NCBI GenBank assembly: GCA_022823305.1
Contig: JAJDXK010000152.1
Coordinates: 1 to 64,000, forward strand
Direction: 5' to 3'
Length of the DNA stretch: 64,000 nt
DNA from: Alphaproteobacteria bacterium
GTDB lineage: Bacteria; Pseudomonadota; Alphaproteobacteria; UBA828
The position numbers were made by a program, and so were the translations under genes. The notes under the pieces are model-generated. The model saw nothing but the letters and a program-made list of their open reading frames with translations, made no database searches and was not told where the DNA came from. Each line of letters begins with the position of its first letter. Position 1 is the first letter of the stretch. This document shows, one piece after another, positions 26,955-36,258 of this stretch.

Positions 26955-28313
26955 TCAGCAGGCTGCGATCGAGATGCCGGGGCGGCGCTCCAGCCGGCCC
27001 GCATCCGCCGGGCTAAGGCCGACCCGCAGAAGCGCCTTGCCGCCGTCGTCGGCACGATCCAGCACCTCGCCGTGGCGGTAGAGCCAGGCCAGGGTCGCGC
27101 CGTCGGCGTAGGGGACCCGCACCTCGACGATGCGGCGCGCCGCCGTCAGCCGTGCGTCGATGGCTTCCAGGACAAGATCGAGCCCGGCGCCGGTAAGCGC
27201 GGATGCCGCGACCGACGGGTGGCCGTTGACCCGGGTGCCGCTCCCCTCCCCGTCTCCCTGCTCGAGACAGGCGCGCTGGCGGGGATCGAGCAGGTCGAGC
27301 TTGTTGAGAACCTCGACGACACCCGTCTGAAGGCGATCTTCCAGGCCGAGCTCTCCCAGCACCTGCATCACGTCGGCCCGCTGCTCGGCGCTGGCGGGAT
27401 GGGCATAGTCGCGCACATGCACGACGAGATCGGCTGCGACGACCTCCTCCAGAGTGGCCCGGAATGCCGCCACCAGGTCGTGCGGCAGGTCCGAGACGAA
27501 GCCGACCGTGTCCGAGAGGATCACGCGCAGGCCCGACGGCAACTCAAGCCCGCGCATGGTGGGATCGAGGGTCGCGAAGAGCTGATCGCGGGCAGCCGCG
27601 CCCGCCCCCGTCAGCCGGTTGAAGAGGGTCGACTTGCCGGCGTTCGTGTAGCCCACCAGCGCGACCACGGGATAGGGAACACGCTGGCGCGCAGCGCGGT
27701 GCAGGCCGCGGGTGCGCCTGACGCCGTCAAGGGCACGCTCGAGGCGGTCGATGCGGGTGCGGATCTGGCGCCGGTCCGCCTCGATCTGCGTTTCACCCGG
27801 CCCGCCCACGAAGCCGAGGCCGCCACGCTGGCGTTCGAGATGCGTCCAGGAGCGCACCAGACGGCTGCGCTGATAGCGGAGCGCGGCGAGTTCGACCTGC
27901 AGCCGGCCCTCTCGGGTGCGCGCCCGCGCTGCGAATATTTCCAGGATAAGGGCGGTGCGGTCGATGACCTTGCAGTGCCAGGCGCGCTCCAGATTGCGCT
28001 GCTGGACGGGCGTCAATGTCCCGTCCACCACCACGAGTCCGAGCGCGTGGGTGGCCACGGCTTCCGCTATCGCGTCGACACGCCCGGATCCGAACAGGGT
28101 GGCCGGTCGCGGCTTCTGCAGGGGCACGACCTCTGCAAGCGCGACCTCCAGATCGATCGCGCGGGCGAGACTGATCGCTTCGGCCAACCGGCTCTCGGGC
28201 TCGCGCGCAGGCTCGCTCCCGCGCCGGACCGCCGGCGGGCGGGCCAGCACCGGATGCAGGACACAGGCGCGCGGCGGCTCTGCGCCGCCCCGAAGCGCGC
28301 GTGCGGCCGTCAC
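26955..28313 (-). CDS. hflX: GTPase HflX
   Basis: A 452-residue ribosome-associated GTPase that splits stalled or heat-damaged 70S ribosomes. The N-terminal HflX domain includes GSGRVDAIAE and the NLERAWHCKVIDRTALILEIFA segment. The Gly-rich linker (GGLGFVGGPGETQIE) precedes the G domain with G1 GYTNAGKST, G3 DTVGF and G4 NKLD. It starts at GTG 28313, directly after the hfq TAA (TAAGTG), so translation is coupled to hfq. It is the last gene of the ntrYX-trkA-hfq run. Confidence 0.95.
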   Translation of the reverse strand: MTAARALRGGAEPPRACVLHPVLARPPAVRRGSEPAREPESRLAEAISLARAIDLEVALAEVVPLQKPRPATLFGSGRVDAIAEAVATHALGLVVVDGTLTPVQQRNLERAWHCKVIDRTALILEIFAARARTREGRLQVELAALRYQRSRLVRSWTHLERQRGGLGFVGGPGETQIEADRRQIRTRIDRLERALDGVRRTRGLHRAARQRVPYPVVALVGYTNAGKSTLFNRLTGAGAAARDQLFATLDPTMRGLELPSGLRVILSDTVGFVSDLPHDLVAAFRATLEEVVAADLVVHVRDYAHPASAEQRADVMQVLGELGLEDRLQTGVVEVLNKLDLLDPRQRACLEQGDGEGSGTRVNGHPSVAASALTGAGLDLVLEAIDARLTAARRIVEVRVPYADGATLAWLYRHGEVLDRADDGGKALLRVGLSPADAGRLERRPGISIAAC

Positions 28314-28574
28314 TTACGCGTCTTCCTCCTCCGAGGGTCCGACGCCGGGATCGAAAAGCTGAATCGGCTGGACCGGCATGACCGTCGAAATCGCATGCTT
28401 GTAGACAAGCTGCGAGTGGTCGTCGCGCTTGAGCAGAACGCAGAAATTGTCGAACCAGGTGATGATGCCCTGGAGCTTGACCCCGTTCACGAGAAAGATC
28501 GTGACCGGCATCTTCCCCTTGCGCACGTGATTGAGGAAGACGTCCTGGAGATTATGGGATCCCTTGCCAGTCAT
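28314..28574 (-). CDS. hfq: RNA chaperone Hfq
   Basis: An 86-residue Sm-like hexameric protein that pairs small RNAs with mRNAs. Sm1 contains [20 protein letters not shown] and Sm2 the [10 protein letters not shown] motif. The tail is short and acidic (PSEEEDA). I chose ATG 28574 because the conserved N-terminus begins a few residues later and GAGG precedes it; the frame extends 18 codons upstream to 28628. It is coupled to hflX downstream, the common proteobacterial arrangement. Confidence 0.97.
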   Translation of the reverse strand: MTGKGSHNLQDVFLNHVRKGKMPVTIFLVNGVKLQGIITWFDNFCVLLKRDDHSQLVYKHAISTVMPVQPIQLFDPGVGPSEEEDA

Positions 28575-28653
28575 GTGTGCCTCTATCCGTTCCTGCCCCG
28601 TCGGTGCGGGGCTGGGGCCGGGCGCCACGCGCGTGAGTATGCGCCTTCACCGC

Positions 28654-29310
28654 CTATATGGCGACCCCGCAGCGCCGCAGCAAACCCTGCAGCCCGGCGT
28701 GATCGGCGACCTGATAATCCGGCGTGCGCGCCTGATCGCCGTCGCGCGGCGGGTCGGGACTCACGATCACCGCAACGCAGGAGGCGTTACGGGCGCAAGT
28801 CACGTCGATGCCCGTGTCGCCGACATACCACACTTCCGCGCCGGCCGTGACGCCGATCCCCTCGAGGGTCAGCGCCATGGCCGCAGGCGCCGGCTTGTCC
28901 GCCGGCGCGTCCTCGGCACCGATGATTCGCCTGAAACGGCCGCTCCAGCCGAGATGCGCCGCCTCCTCCCGCACCAGCTCGCCCAGCTTGCTGCTCACCA
29001 CCCCCAGCGGCATTCCGTTGTGCCGGAGCAAGTCCAGTGTTCGTGCGGCGCCGGCGAGCGGCGTCAAAAGACGCAGGTGGTGCGTCCGGTAGTGCCGGTA
29101 GAAGAGCTCCTCGGCTCGTCCGGCGTCGGCACCGAAGAGATCGGGGAACGAGTCCCGCATCGAGCGCCGCACCCAGGCCCTCGTCTGGTCGAAGCTCCAT
29201 GGCTTGCGCCCGAGGTCGAGAAAGGTGCGGCGCAGGCTGTCGTGAATGATCTCCCAGCTCGCGACGAGGGTATTGTCCCAGTCGAAGACGACGGCGCCGG
29301 GTCTCTTCAC
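28654..29310 (-). CDS. HAD-family hydrolase (phosphoglycolate phosphatase-like)
   Basis: A 218-residue haloacid-dehalogenase-fold phosphatase. Motif I is VVFDWDNTL (about residues 6-14, nucleophile Asp), motif II is in VVSSKLG, and motif IV is in VGDTGIDVTCA. A helical cap of subclass I lies between motifs I and II. The substrate is unknown; phosphoglycolate-like small molecules are typical. Start GTG 29310 overlaps the stop of the upstream aminotransferase by four bases (GTGA), so the two are translationally coupled. The pair is inserted between trkA and hfq. Confidence 0.85.
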   Translation of the reverse strand: MKRPGAVVFDWDNTLVASWEIIHDSLRRTFLDLGRKPWSFDQTRAWVRRSMRDSFPDLFGADAGRAEELFYRHYRTHHLRLLTPLAGAARTLDLLRHNGMPLGVVSSKLGELVREEAAHLGWSGRFRRIIGAEDAPADKPAPAAMALTLEGIGVTAGAEVWYVGDTGIDVTCARNASCVAVIVSPDPPRDGDQARTPDYQVADHAGLQGLLRRCGVAI

Positions 29311-30170
29311 CGGTTGGAGAGCCCACCGCGGCAATAGCTCAGGTAGAGGTCGCGCAGCCGCAGCGTGACCGGCCCCGGCTTGTCGTCGCCGACGGGGCGT
29401 CCGTCGATGCGCACGATCGCGCGCACGAAGGAGGTGGTGCTGGTCAGGAAGGCCTCGGGCGCGGCCTGCGCCTCGTCCAGCGTGAAGGGCCGTTCCTCGA
29501 CCTCGATGCCCGCCTCGCGGGCCAGCCGGATCACCCGCCGGCGGGTGATGCCGCCGAGAATGTTCGATTGCAGGTCGCGGGTCACCGCGCGCCCGGCATC
29601 GTCCACGATCCAGGCATTGGTGGACGAGCCTTCGGTGACCCGGCCCTCCGGATCGACGAACCAGGCCTCGTAGGCGTCCTTCTCGCGCGCGGCCTGCTTG
29701 GCCAGCACGTTGGGGAGCAGCGAGACGGACTTGACGTCGCAGCGGCCCCACCGCCCGTCCGGCATGGAGACCACCGCGGCGCCGTCGTCGTCGGCGGCCC
29801 GCTCGGGCCAGCGGACCGGTCGCGCGGTGAGCACGACGGCCCCCTCCGCTGCCTCGGGAAAGGGATGGTCGCGGGCCGCAGCACCGCGCGTCACCTGCAG
29901 GTAGACGATGCCGTCGCGCACCCGATTGCGGCGCAGAACCTCGCGGGTTACCAGCCTGAGTGCAGTGCGGGGGAGCGGCAGATTCATCCTGAGCTCGCCG
30001 AGCGAACGCTCGAGCCTGTCCAGGTGCGGCTCCTCGTCGATCACCCGCCCGCCGCATACGGCGGAAACCTCGTAGACCCCGTCGGAGAACTGGTAACCCC
30101 TGTCCTCGACATGAACGTGGGCCTGGTCATGGGGCAGGTAGCGGCCGTTCACGTATGCGATGCGTGACAT
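29307..30170 (-). CDS. D-amino-acid aminotransferase-like (class IV PLP enzyme)
   Basis: A 287-residue fold-type IV PLP enzyme. YVNGRYLPHDQAHVHVEDRGYQFSDGVYE is typical of D-alanine aminotransferases. The Schiff-base lysine is in RCDVKSVSLLPNVLAKQAA, the Glu in VTEGSSTNAWIV, and the phosphate contacts in LGGITRRRV and TSTTSFV. The family makes D-glutamate or D-amino acids for the cell wall from keto acids. It lies 14 bases after trkA and overlaps the HAD gene, an order also found in other alphaproteobacteria. Confidence 0.88.
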   Translation of the reverse strand: MSRIAYVNGRYLPHDQAHVHVEDRGYQFSDGVYEVSAVCGGRVIDEEPHLDRLERSLGELRMNLPLPRTALRLVTREVLRRNRVRDGIVYLQVTRGAAARDHPFPEAAEGAVVLTARPVRWPERAADDDGAAVVSMPDGRWGRCDVKSVSLLPNVLAKQAAREKDAYEAWFVDPEGRVTEGSSTNAWIVDDAGRAVTRDLQSNILGGITRRRVIRLAREAGIEVEERPFTLDEAQAAPEAFLTSTTSFVRAIVRIDGRPVGDDKPGPVTLRLRDLYLSYCRGGLSNR

Positions 30171-30184
30171 GGCGAGGCCTCCGC

Positions 30185-31561
30185 TCAGAAGAACTCCAGG
30201 CGCACGGCGAACATCTGCTCGATCTTCTTCACCGCGCGCGCCGCCGCCAGGATCACCACCCGGTCATGCTCCTGGATGACCGTCTGCGGGCGCGGAATGA
30301 TGACCTCGTCGCCGCGCAGAATCGCGCCGACGATGATCCCCGCGGGCAGCTTGGTCTCGACCAGCGGATGGCCCACCAGGGGTGAGGTGCCGAGCGCCTC
30401 GGCCTCGATGATCTCGGCGACACCGTCGCGAATGGAATGGACGGCCAGGATGCGACCGCGCCGGATGCGCTGGAGAATCGTCGAGACGGTGGATTCGCGC
30501 GGGCTTACCGCCACATCGACGCCCAGGCTCCCCATCAGCGGCCCGTAGCTCGAATTGTTGACCAGAGAGATCGCGGTGCGGCAACCGGCGCGCTTCGCCA
30601 GCAGTGCCGCCAGGATGTTCACCTCGTCGTCGTTGGAGACCGCGATCACCGCCTCGGCCAGGCCGATGTTGATCTCGATGAAGATTTCGGAGTCCAGCGC
30701 ATCGCCGCAGACGACGGTAGCCTTGCCGAGCCGTTCGGCCAGATAGCGCGCCCGCTCCTCGCGCAGCTCGACGATCTTGAGATCGAGCATCGGGTGGCCG
30801 GTTTCCAGCTCCTGCGCCAGGAAGTAGCCGATGTTGCCGCCACCGATAATGACCACTCTCCGCGCCTCCGGCTCCTCGTGTCCGAAGACGGCCATGCCGC
30901 GGGTGACATGCTCGGAGTCCACCGCGAAGTAGACCTCGTCGCCGATCAGCATCTGGTCGTCGCCGCGCGGCACGTTGAGGCGCGAATCGCGACTTATCGC
31001 CAGCACGGTGATGTTGAGGTCGGGAAAGAGCTCGGTGAGCTGGCGCAAGGGCGTGTTGATGATGGGGCAGCCTTCCTCGCAGCGCACCGCGATGACCCGT
31101 ACCCGCCCGCCGCCGAAGGGCAGCATGTCGAGCGCTCCCGGCACCTGGAGCCTGCGCTCGATGGCGCGGGCGACCTCGATCTCGGGCGAGATGATGAGGT
31201 CGATCGGCATGTTCTCTCGGCTATAGAGGTCTCCCCAGGCCGGGTTCAGATAGCTCTGATGACGCACCCGCGCGATCTTCTCCGGCACATCGAAGAGTGA
31301 GTGGGCGACCTGGCAAGCCACCATGTTGACCTCGTCCGAATGGGTGACGGCAACCAGCATGTCGGCGTTCTTGGCGCCCGCGTCGGCGAGCACGTCGGGG
31401 AGCGACGCGTTGCCCACGATCGCCCGCACATCCACCGAGTCGGAAAGACGCTGCACGACCGCGCGGTCCCTGTCGATCACGGTGACGTCGTTCGCCTCGT
31501 TGGCGAGTTGGCGAGCAATGTTGGCGCCGACTTGGCCGGCGCCGCAGACGATGATCTTCAT
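30185..31561 (-). CDS. trkA: Trk system potassium uptake regulator TrkA
   Basis: A 458-residue cytosolic NAD(H)-binding gating subunit of Trk potassium channels. Two RCK-N Rossmann domains are visible (GAGQVGANIA at about 7-16 and GGGNIGYFLAQEL near 240-252), each followed by an RCK-C domain. The membrane partner TrkH is not in the window. The start overlaps the ntrX stop as ATGA (31558-31561), matching the conserved ntrY-ntrX-trkA arrangement of alphaproteobacteria. Confidence 0.95.
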   Translation of the reverse strand: MKIIVCGAGQVGANIARQLANEANDVTVIDRDRAVVQRLSDSVDVRAIVGNASLPDVLADAGAKNADMLVAVTHSDEVNMVACQVAHSLFDVPEKIARVRHQSYLNPAWGDLYSRENMPIDLIISPEIEVARAIERRLQVPGALDMLPFGGGRVRVIAVRCEEGCPIINTPLRQLTELFPDLNITVLAISRDSRLNVPRGDDQMLIGDEVYFAVDSEHVTRGMAVFGHEEPEARRVVIIGGGNIGYFLAQELETGHPMLDLKIVELREERARYLAERLGKATVVCGDALDSEIFIEINIGLAEAVIAVSNDDEVNILAALLAKRAGCRTAISLVNNSSYGPLMGSLGVDVAVSPRESTVSTILQRIRRGRILAVHSIRDGVAEIIEAEALGTSPLVGHPLVETKLPAGIIVGAILRGDEVIIPRPQTVIQEHDRVVILAAARAVKKIEQMFAVRLEFF

Positions 31562-33021
31562 GGGTCGGATACTGCGTCGCCGTCGGCGGGTCCGCCCTCG
31601 GCACTGCCGTTCCCGCGGCCGTGCTCGCCATGCACGCGCTCAGGCATGCCGAGGGCGCGCAGCTTGCGGTGGAGCGCCGAGCGCTCCATGCCGACGAATT
31701 GGGCGGTGCGAGAGATGTTGCCGCCGAAGCGCTCCACCTGGGCACCGAGATAGTTCCGCTCGAACTCCCTGCGTGCGTCGCGCAGCGGCAGAGACATCAA
31801 ATCCGCCGAGCTCGGCAGAGCAGGCGGGTGCCCCGCTGCCGGCCCGAGCGCGGCCTGAATCATGTCGGCGCCGATGGGTCGCTCGGAGGCGGAGGGCGCT
31901 ATGATGAGGAGCCATTCCACGAAATTGCGGAGCTGACGCACGTTGCCGGGCCAGTCGAACGACTGCAGCATCGCCATCGCATCGCTGCCGATCTCGCGTG
32001 GCGGCAGGCCGGCGTTGTCTGCCGCCTGACGGATGAAGAAGCCAGCCAGCACCGGAATGTCTTCGCGGCGCTCCCGCAGCGCCGGGATTTCGAGCGGCGT
32101 CACCAGCAATCGGTAGTAGAGGTCGCCGCGAAAGCGCCCCTGCTTGATTTCGGTCTCCATGTCGCGCGTGGTCGCCGCCATCACCCGGATGTCGACCTCG
32201 ATCGGCTGCGTCCCGCCTTCGCGCTCGAAGGTGTTGGCCTGCAGCGCACGCGCGATCTTCCCCTGGGTTTCGAGCGGCATGTCGGCGATCTCGTCGAAGA
32301 ACAGGGTGCCGCCGTGGGCTCGCTCGAAGGTGCCGATCTTGCGCGAACGCCTGGCAGGGGGGCCCTCCCCCTCGCTTCCGAACAGCTCCAGTTCCACGTT
32401 GTCGGGCCGCATCATCGCCGCGTTGGCCACGACGAAGGGGCCCGAGGAGCGATTGGAGAGGCTGTGGACAAGACGCGCGACGACCTCCTTGCCGGCGCCG
32501 GCGGGGCCGGTGATGAAGATTCGCCTGTCGGTCGGCGCCGCACGCTCGGCGGCCATGCGGATCTGCCTGACCGCCGGCGAATCGCCGATCAGCTCCTGTG
32601 CCGCGCCGCCCCCCCGCAGCTTGAGCTCGGCGACCTCGCGCTTCAGCTCGGCCGCCTCCAGTGCGCGTGAGACCGTGAGCATCAGTCGGTCGCTGTCGAG
32701 AGGCTTCTCGATGAATTCGTAGGCACCCTTCTTGATGGCGGAGACGGCGGTATCGATGTCGCCGTGGCCGCTGATCATGATGACGGGCACCTCGGGGTGG
32801 CGGCGCATCACCGCCTCCAGGACCCTCATGCCGTCGAGCTCGCTTCCCTCCAGCCAGACGTCGAGGATGACGAGCGCCGGCGGCGGCCCTGAATCGATCG
32901 CCTCGAGCGCGGCGGCCCCGTCGGCCGCACCGCGCGGCGCGTAGCCGCCATCCTCCAGGATGCCGGCGACCGACTGTCGAACGTAGGCCTCGTCGTCGAC
33001 GATCAGGATATCGCGAGCCAT
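31558..33021 (-). CDS. ntrX: Nitrogen-related response regulator NtrX
   Basis: A 487-residue regulator with a receiver domain (Asp54 in VILDVWLEG), a AAA+ domain (Walker A GPAGAGKE 172-179, Walker B FFDEIAD 241-247, arginine finger region in FRGDLYYRL) and a C-terminal Fis-type helix-turn-helix (GGNISRTAQFVGMERSALHRKL). The L1 loop at about 212-232 reads GSEGEGPPARRSRKIGTFE and lacks the GAFTGA motif needed to contact sigma-54. That is usual for alphaproteobacterial NtrX, which binds DNA directly in nitrogen, redox and cell-envelope regulation. It shares one base with the ntrY stop. Confidence 0.95.
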   Translation of the reverse strand: MARDILIVDDEAYVRQSVAGILEDGGYAPRGAADGAAALEAIDSGPPPALVILDVWLEGSELDGMRVLEAVMRRHPEVPVIMISGHGDIDTAVSAIKKGAYEFIEKPLDSDRLMLTVSRALEAAELKREVAELKLRGGGAAQELIGDSPAVRQIRMAAERAAPTDRRIFITGPAGAGKEVVARLVHSLSNRSSGPFVVANAAMMRPDNVELELFGSEGEGPPARRSRKIGTFERAHGGTLFFDEIADMPLETQGKIARALQANTFEREGGTQPIEVDIRVMAATTRDMETEIKQGRFRGDLYYRLLVTPLEIPALRERREDIPVLAGFFIRQAADNAGLPPREIGSDAMAMLQSFDWPGNVRQLRNFVEWLLIIAPSASERPIGADMIQAALGPAAGHPPALPSSADLMSLPLRDARREFERNYLGAQVERFGGNISRTAQFVGMERSALHRKLRALGMPERVHGEHGRGNGSAEGGPADGDAVSDP

Positions 33022-35282
33022 CAGCTCTCAGCCTCCGAAGGAGAGGGGCGCTCCGTCGCGGCCGCAGAAAAGACGAGCGCGACGCGAGCGCCGCCGCTGT
33101 CCCGGTTCTCGAGGACCAGTCGGCCGCCGTGATCCTCCATGATTCTGCGGACGATGGCGAGACCGAGGCCGGACCCGTCTGCGCGGTTCGTGACATAGGG
33201 CTCGGTCAGCCTGTCCCTCGACTTGGCGGGCAGACCGGGCCCGTTGTCGTCGACCTCGACACGCCACTGCCCGTCGGTCTTGCGGACGCGGACAGCAACG
33301 CGCCCGCCATGCTCTCCATCCGGCCCCCGGCTCTCGATCGCCTCGATGGCGTTCTTGAGCACGTTGGTGAGTGCCCGGCCGATCTGACGGGCGTCGCAAT
33401 AGAGCCGGACAGCGCCCTCGGGGCGTTCGATCTCGAAGGCGATCTCGGGGTTCGCCAGCCGGTGCAGGGCCACCGAGCGCTCGACGACGCCGTTCAGATC
33501 GATCTGCTCCAATACCGGCGCCGGCATCCGCGCGAAGGCGGAGAAGGCATCTATCATCTGACGGATATCACCGACCTGACGCACGATGATATCGGTGCAC
33601 TCCTCGAAGACCTCGGGCGTCGTGCTGACCTCGTCGAGATACTTTCGCCTGAGGCGCTGGGCCGAGAGCTGGATCGGGGTAAGCGGGTTCTTGATTTCGT
33701 GGGCGATGCGTTGCGCGACATCCGCCCAGGCCGCGCGCCGCTGCGCCGAGACGAGCGCGGTAATGTCGTCGAAGGTCACGACGAAGCCGTCGATCCGGCC
33801 GTCTTCATGTTCGGTCACGATGCGCACGAGCAGGGTGCGACGGCGTTCGCCGCGCACCAGCTCGACCTGGTCTCCCACCAGCAGGTGCGGGCGCTCCCGT
33901 GCCTCGGCCAGCAGCCCGGCCATCTCCGGTATCGCTTCCTCGAGGGGATGGCCGGCGAGGTCGTCCGCGGCGGCGTCGAGCAGGCGGAGCGCCGACGGAT
34001 TGGGCAGCGTGATCCGGCCGTCCGCGTCCAGCCCGATGACCCCGGCGGAGACGCCGGCGAGCACCGCCTCGGTAAAGCGCCGGCGGTCGTCGAGTTGCCG
34101 GTTTGCGTTCTGCAGCTCCTGCTGCTGGTTCTGAATTTGGCCGGTCATGCGGTTGAAGGCACGGCTGAGCGAGCCGATCTCGTCGTCCCGCGCAGACTCG
34201 GAAACGCGCGCCGCGAGCTCGCCGGCGCGAACCCGGTCGGCGGCTGCGATGAGGCCGCCGATGGGGAAGACAATGCGATCGGCGAATTGCAGCCCCAGCC
34301 ACGCCGCCGACATCAGGACCAGAAGGGCCACCAGGATGAAGGTCACCACGAAGGTGACCTGGATGCCGTGGCGCTCCTCCTCAAGGCGCTGGTAGTCGCG
34401 CATCACGCCCTGAATCTGCCGCGTGTGATCGACAACCTGGGGCTGAAGGGAGCGCGTGACATAGAGGTAGGCGTCGAAGAAACCGCCGAGCTTGACCAGC
34501 GCGCGCACACGGTCGCCCGCGGGCGGCAGCATCACGAGGTTGCCCTGCGCCGCCTGGTCGAAGGCCCAGCTGGACGGGGTCTCGATCTCCACGCCCAGGC
34601 TCCGCTCGTTGCGCGCGAGGATATTCCCGTTGCGGCTGAGCACGGCCATGTCGGTGAGCAGGAAGACCTCGCCGGTCTGGTTGAGAAAGCGCGGCAGCTG
34701 CTGTTGGTTGCGCGAGAGGAAGGCGGCGCGACTGTTGAGGGCGGTCGCCGCGGCCAGGCCGCTGATGCGAATGCCGTCGTTCTGTTCCTTGACGTAGACC
34801 TCGGCGACCACCAGGGAGCGGTTGAGGGCGCTCGAGACCTTGTCGCTGAACCAGGCCTGTACGCCGAAGTGCAGGAAGAGCGCCGAGAACACGGCGACCG
34901 CGATGCTCGGCGTCAGCGCCACGAGGCTGAACAGCGTCGCCATGCGCGTGTGCAGACGCGCCCCCGCCGCTCCGCGGCGGCGCTCGATCCACAGCCTCAC
35001 CACGCGCGAGGCGACCAGAGCACTGAGCGAGAGCAGCAGCACGAGATCGATGTAGAGAAGGATCAGAACGGTCTCGGGATCGGGCGCGAAAGGGGCCGAG
35101 CCGCTCATCGCCGCATAGGTGAGCCCGCCCGAGACCACGGCGGCGCAGGCCAGCGCGATTGCAAGCATGCGGGGCAGCTCGCGGCGCCTCGACCACGATA
35201 CGAGACGCTCGCGGATGGTGCCCCCCGCCCCCCGGTCCGCTGCCTGGGGATGCTCGGTCCCGATCAGCGCCTCGTCAGCCAT
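33021..35282 (-). CDS. ntrY: Sensor histidine kinase NtrY
   Basis: A 753-residue membrane kinase, partner of NtrX. Several N-terminal transmembrane segments (about residues 40-170, including MLAIALACAAVVSGGLTYAA) and an extracytoplasmic loop are followed by a HAMP domain (near RVRAGELAARV), a PAS domain (FTEAVLAGVSAGVIGLDADG), HisKA with the phosphoacceptor in HEIKNPLTPI (His528) and HATPase boxes NVLKNAIEAI, DNGPGL and GSGLGLAI. I chose ATG 35282; an upstream ATG at 35372 would overlap the cupin gene by 50 bases. ntrBC, often upstream in related genomes, is absent here. Confidence 0.93.
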   Translation of the reverse strand: MADEALIGTEHPQAADRGAGGTIRERLVSWSRRRELPRMLAIALACAAVVSGGLTYAAMSGSAPFAPDPETVLILLYIDLVLLLSLSALVASRVVRLWIERRRGAAGARLHTRMATLFSLVALTPSIAVAVFSALFLHFGVQAWFSDKVSSALNRSLVVAEVYVKEQNDGIRISGLAAATALNSRAAFLSRNQQQLPRFLNQTGEVFLLTDMAVLSRNGNILARNERSLGVEIETPSSWAFDQAAQGNLVMLPPAGDRVRALVKLGGFFDAYLYVTRSLQPQVVDHTRQIQGVMRDYQRLEEERHGIQVTFVVTFILVALLVLMSAAWLGLQFADRIVFPIGGLIAAADRVRAGELAARVSESARDDEIGSLSRAFNRMTGQIQNQQQELQNANRQLDDRRRFTEAVLAGVSAGVIGLDADGRITLPNPSALRLLDAAADDLAGHPLEEAIPEMAGLLAEARERPHLLVGDQVELVRGERRRTLLVRIVTEHEDGRIDGFVVTFDDITALVSAQRRAAWADVAQRIAHEIKNPLTPIQLSAQRLRRKYLDEVSTTPEVFEECTDIIVRQVGDIRQMIDAFSAFARMPAPVLEQIDLNGVVERSVALHRLANPEIAFEIERPEGAVRLYCDARQIGRALTNVLKNAIEAIESRGPDGEHGGRVAVRVRKTDGQWRVEVDDNGPGLPAKSRDRLTEPYVTNRADGSGLGLAIVRRIMEDHGGRLVLENRDSGGARVALVFSAAATERPSPSEAES

Positions 35283-35322
35283 GTCCGGTCTCTGCGCCGC
35301 CCGCCACGCCGAGCGTGGGCGG

Positions 35323-35682
35323 TCAGCCGGCTCCTTCGCCGCCGGGCGGACCGTAGAAGACCACCCAGACATAGAAATCGTCGCTGAAATCCTCGAAGCG
35401 GTGCGGCACGCCGGCGGCCACGAAGAGCACGTCGCCGGGCTGGAAGGGATGGCTCGCCGGGCCGTTACGGAAGGTTCCCCGGCCGCTCATGACGACATAG
35501 ACCTCGTCCTGGTCGTGCGGCTGCTGCGTGTCCTCGCCGCGCGGCGCGTAGAGGCCGACCCGCAGCGTTCCGCGAACGATCAGCTCGGCATAGGGCCTGC
35601 CGCCCACCGGGCTCTCCGCAAGCGCCGCCACGGCCCGGGCCAGCGTGACGTGGCCGGGCGCATCCGCCGGGATCCCGCTCAT
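35323..35682 (-). CDS. Small cupin-domain protein
   Basis: A 119-residue single-domain cupin. Metal-binding motif 1 appears in QQPHDQDEVYVVMSGRG (His, Glu), and motif 2 is FQPGDVLFVAAGVPHRF. ATG 35682 has a strong ribosome site (AAAGGAGA). Function cannot be assigned: such proteins can be small dioxygenases, isomerases or sugar/auxin-type binding proteins. It lies 40 bases before ntrY and after a SnoaL-like gene on the same strand, but there is no obvious link to NtrYX signalling. Confidence 0.8.
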   Translation of the reverse strand: MSGIPADAPGHVTLARAVAALAESPVGGRPYAELIVRGTLRVGLYAPRGEDTQQPHDQDEVYVVMSGRGTFRNGPASHPFQPGDVLFVAAGVPHRFEDFSDDFYVWVVFYGPPGGEGAG

Positions 35683-35725
35683 GCCCTTCTCCTTTCTCGC
35701 CCCAATCTCGCTTCGGGCGGAACGA

Positions 35726-36133
35726 TCAGCCCGCGTCGTCCCACACCCAGGCGATCTGCTCGGTGTCCTCGAAGGCCTGCCAGTGCACGATGGCACCGCC
35801 CGCGACCCGGAAGTACCAGGCCGTCTCCTGATGCAGCAGGCGGCCCGTGCTCTTGGCCGCCGTGGTCTCGTCGATGAGCACCAGCACGTGCTCGCCTTCG
35901 CCGAACATCAGCTTCACGGTGTGGTCGCGGATATCGAGCAGCGCCTCGATGGCGCGGAAGCACTGCTTGATTGGCTCCCTCCCCTGCCAACGGCCGGCCC
36001 AGGCGATCCTGAACGAGCCCGGCAGCACGACCACGGCGTCCTCGGCCAGCAGGCCCATCATGGTTTGCCCGTCGCCGCCCTTGATCGCGGCGAGAAACTG
36101 GCGAACCACTCCCTTGGCTGCATCGTCTGCCAT
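35726..36133 (-). CDS. SnoaL/NTF2-like protein
   Basis: A 135-residue cone-shaped alpha+beta protein of the nuclear-transport-factor-2 superfamily. It opens with VVRQFLAAIKGGDGQTMMGLLAEDAVVVLP and contains GREPIKQCFRAIEA and WYFRVAGGAIVHWQAFEDT, all typical of SnoaL-like proteins. Members include ketosteroid isomerase-like enzymes and binding proteins, and no catalytic role can be assigned. ATG 36133 was chosen as the start of the conserved fold. It is divergent from the amidase operon across 163 bases. Confidence 0.8.
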   Translation of the reverse strand: MADDAAKGVVRQFLAAIKGGDGQTMMGLLAEDAVVVLPGSFRIAWAGRWQGREPIKQCFRAIEALLDIRDHTVKLMFGEGEHVLVLIDETTAAKSTGRLLHQETAWYFRVAGGAIVHWQAFEDTEQIAWVWDDAG

Positions 36134-36209
36134 GACCGTATGCCTCCGTGCGGTGGATGCGTCTGCGCGGCCCCTTCCGGCGGCGCGAATACTCCTGTCC
36201 CCACCGCCG

Positions 36210-36231
36210 ATATGGGTGCGTCGGCCCATAT
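36210..36231. promoter_or_regulatory. Inverted repeat in the amidase upstream region
   Basis: ATATGGG and CCCATAT form a perfect seven-base inverted repeat with an eight-base spacer. It abuts the proposed -35 box of the amidase operon and lies about 77 bases from the divergent SnoaL-like start, so it could bind a regulator controlling either direction. Confidence 0.45.
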
Positions 36232-36258
36232 TGCACCCCTCTCCGAGTGCTGTATACA
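36231..36258 (+). promoter_or_regulatory. Sigma-70 promoter of the AtzG-like/amidase operon
   Basis: TTGCAC (36231-36236) and TATACA (36253-36258) are spaced 16 bases apart, 38 bases before the first start codon. The -10 box lies within the ten-base palindrome CTGTATACAG (36250-36259), which resembles GntR-family operator cores, so repression by occlusion is plausible. Confidence 0.6.

Noticed and set aside
32326-32388. Missing GAFTGA loop in NtrX considered as a defect
   Set aside because: Loss of GAFTGA is usual in alphaproteobacterial NtrX, so it is a family trait and not a local mutation.
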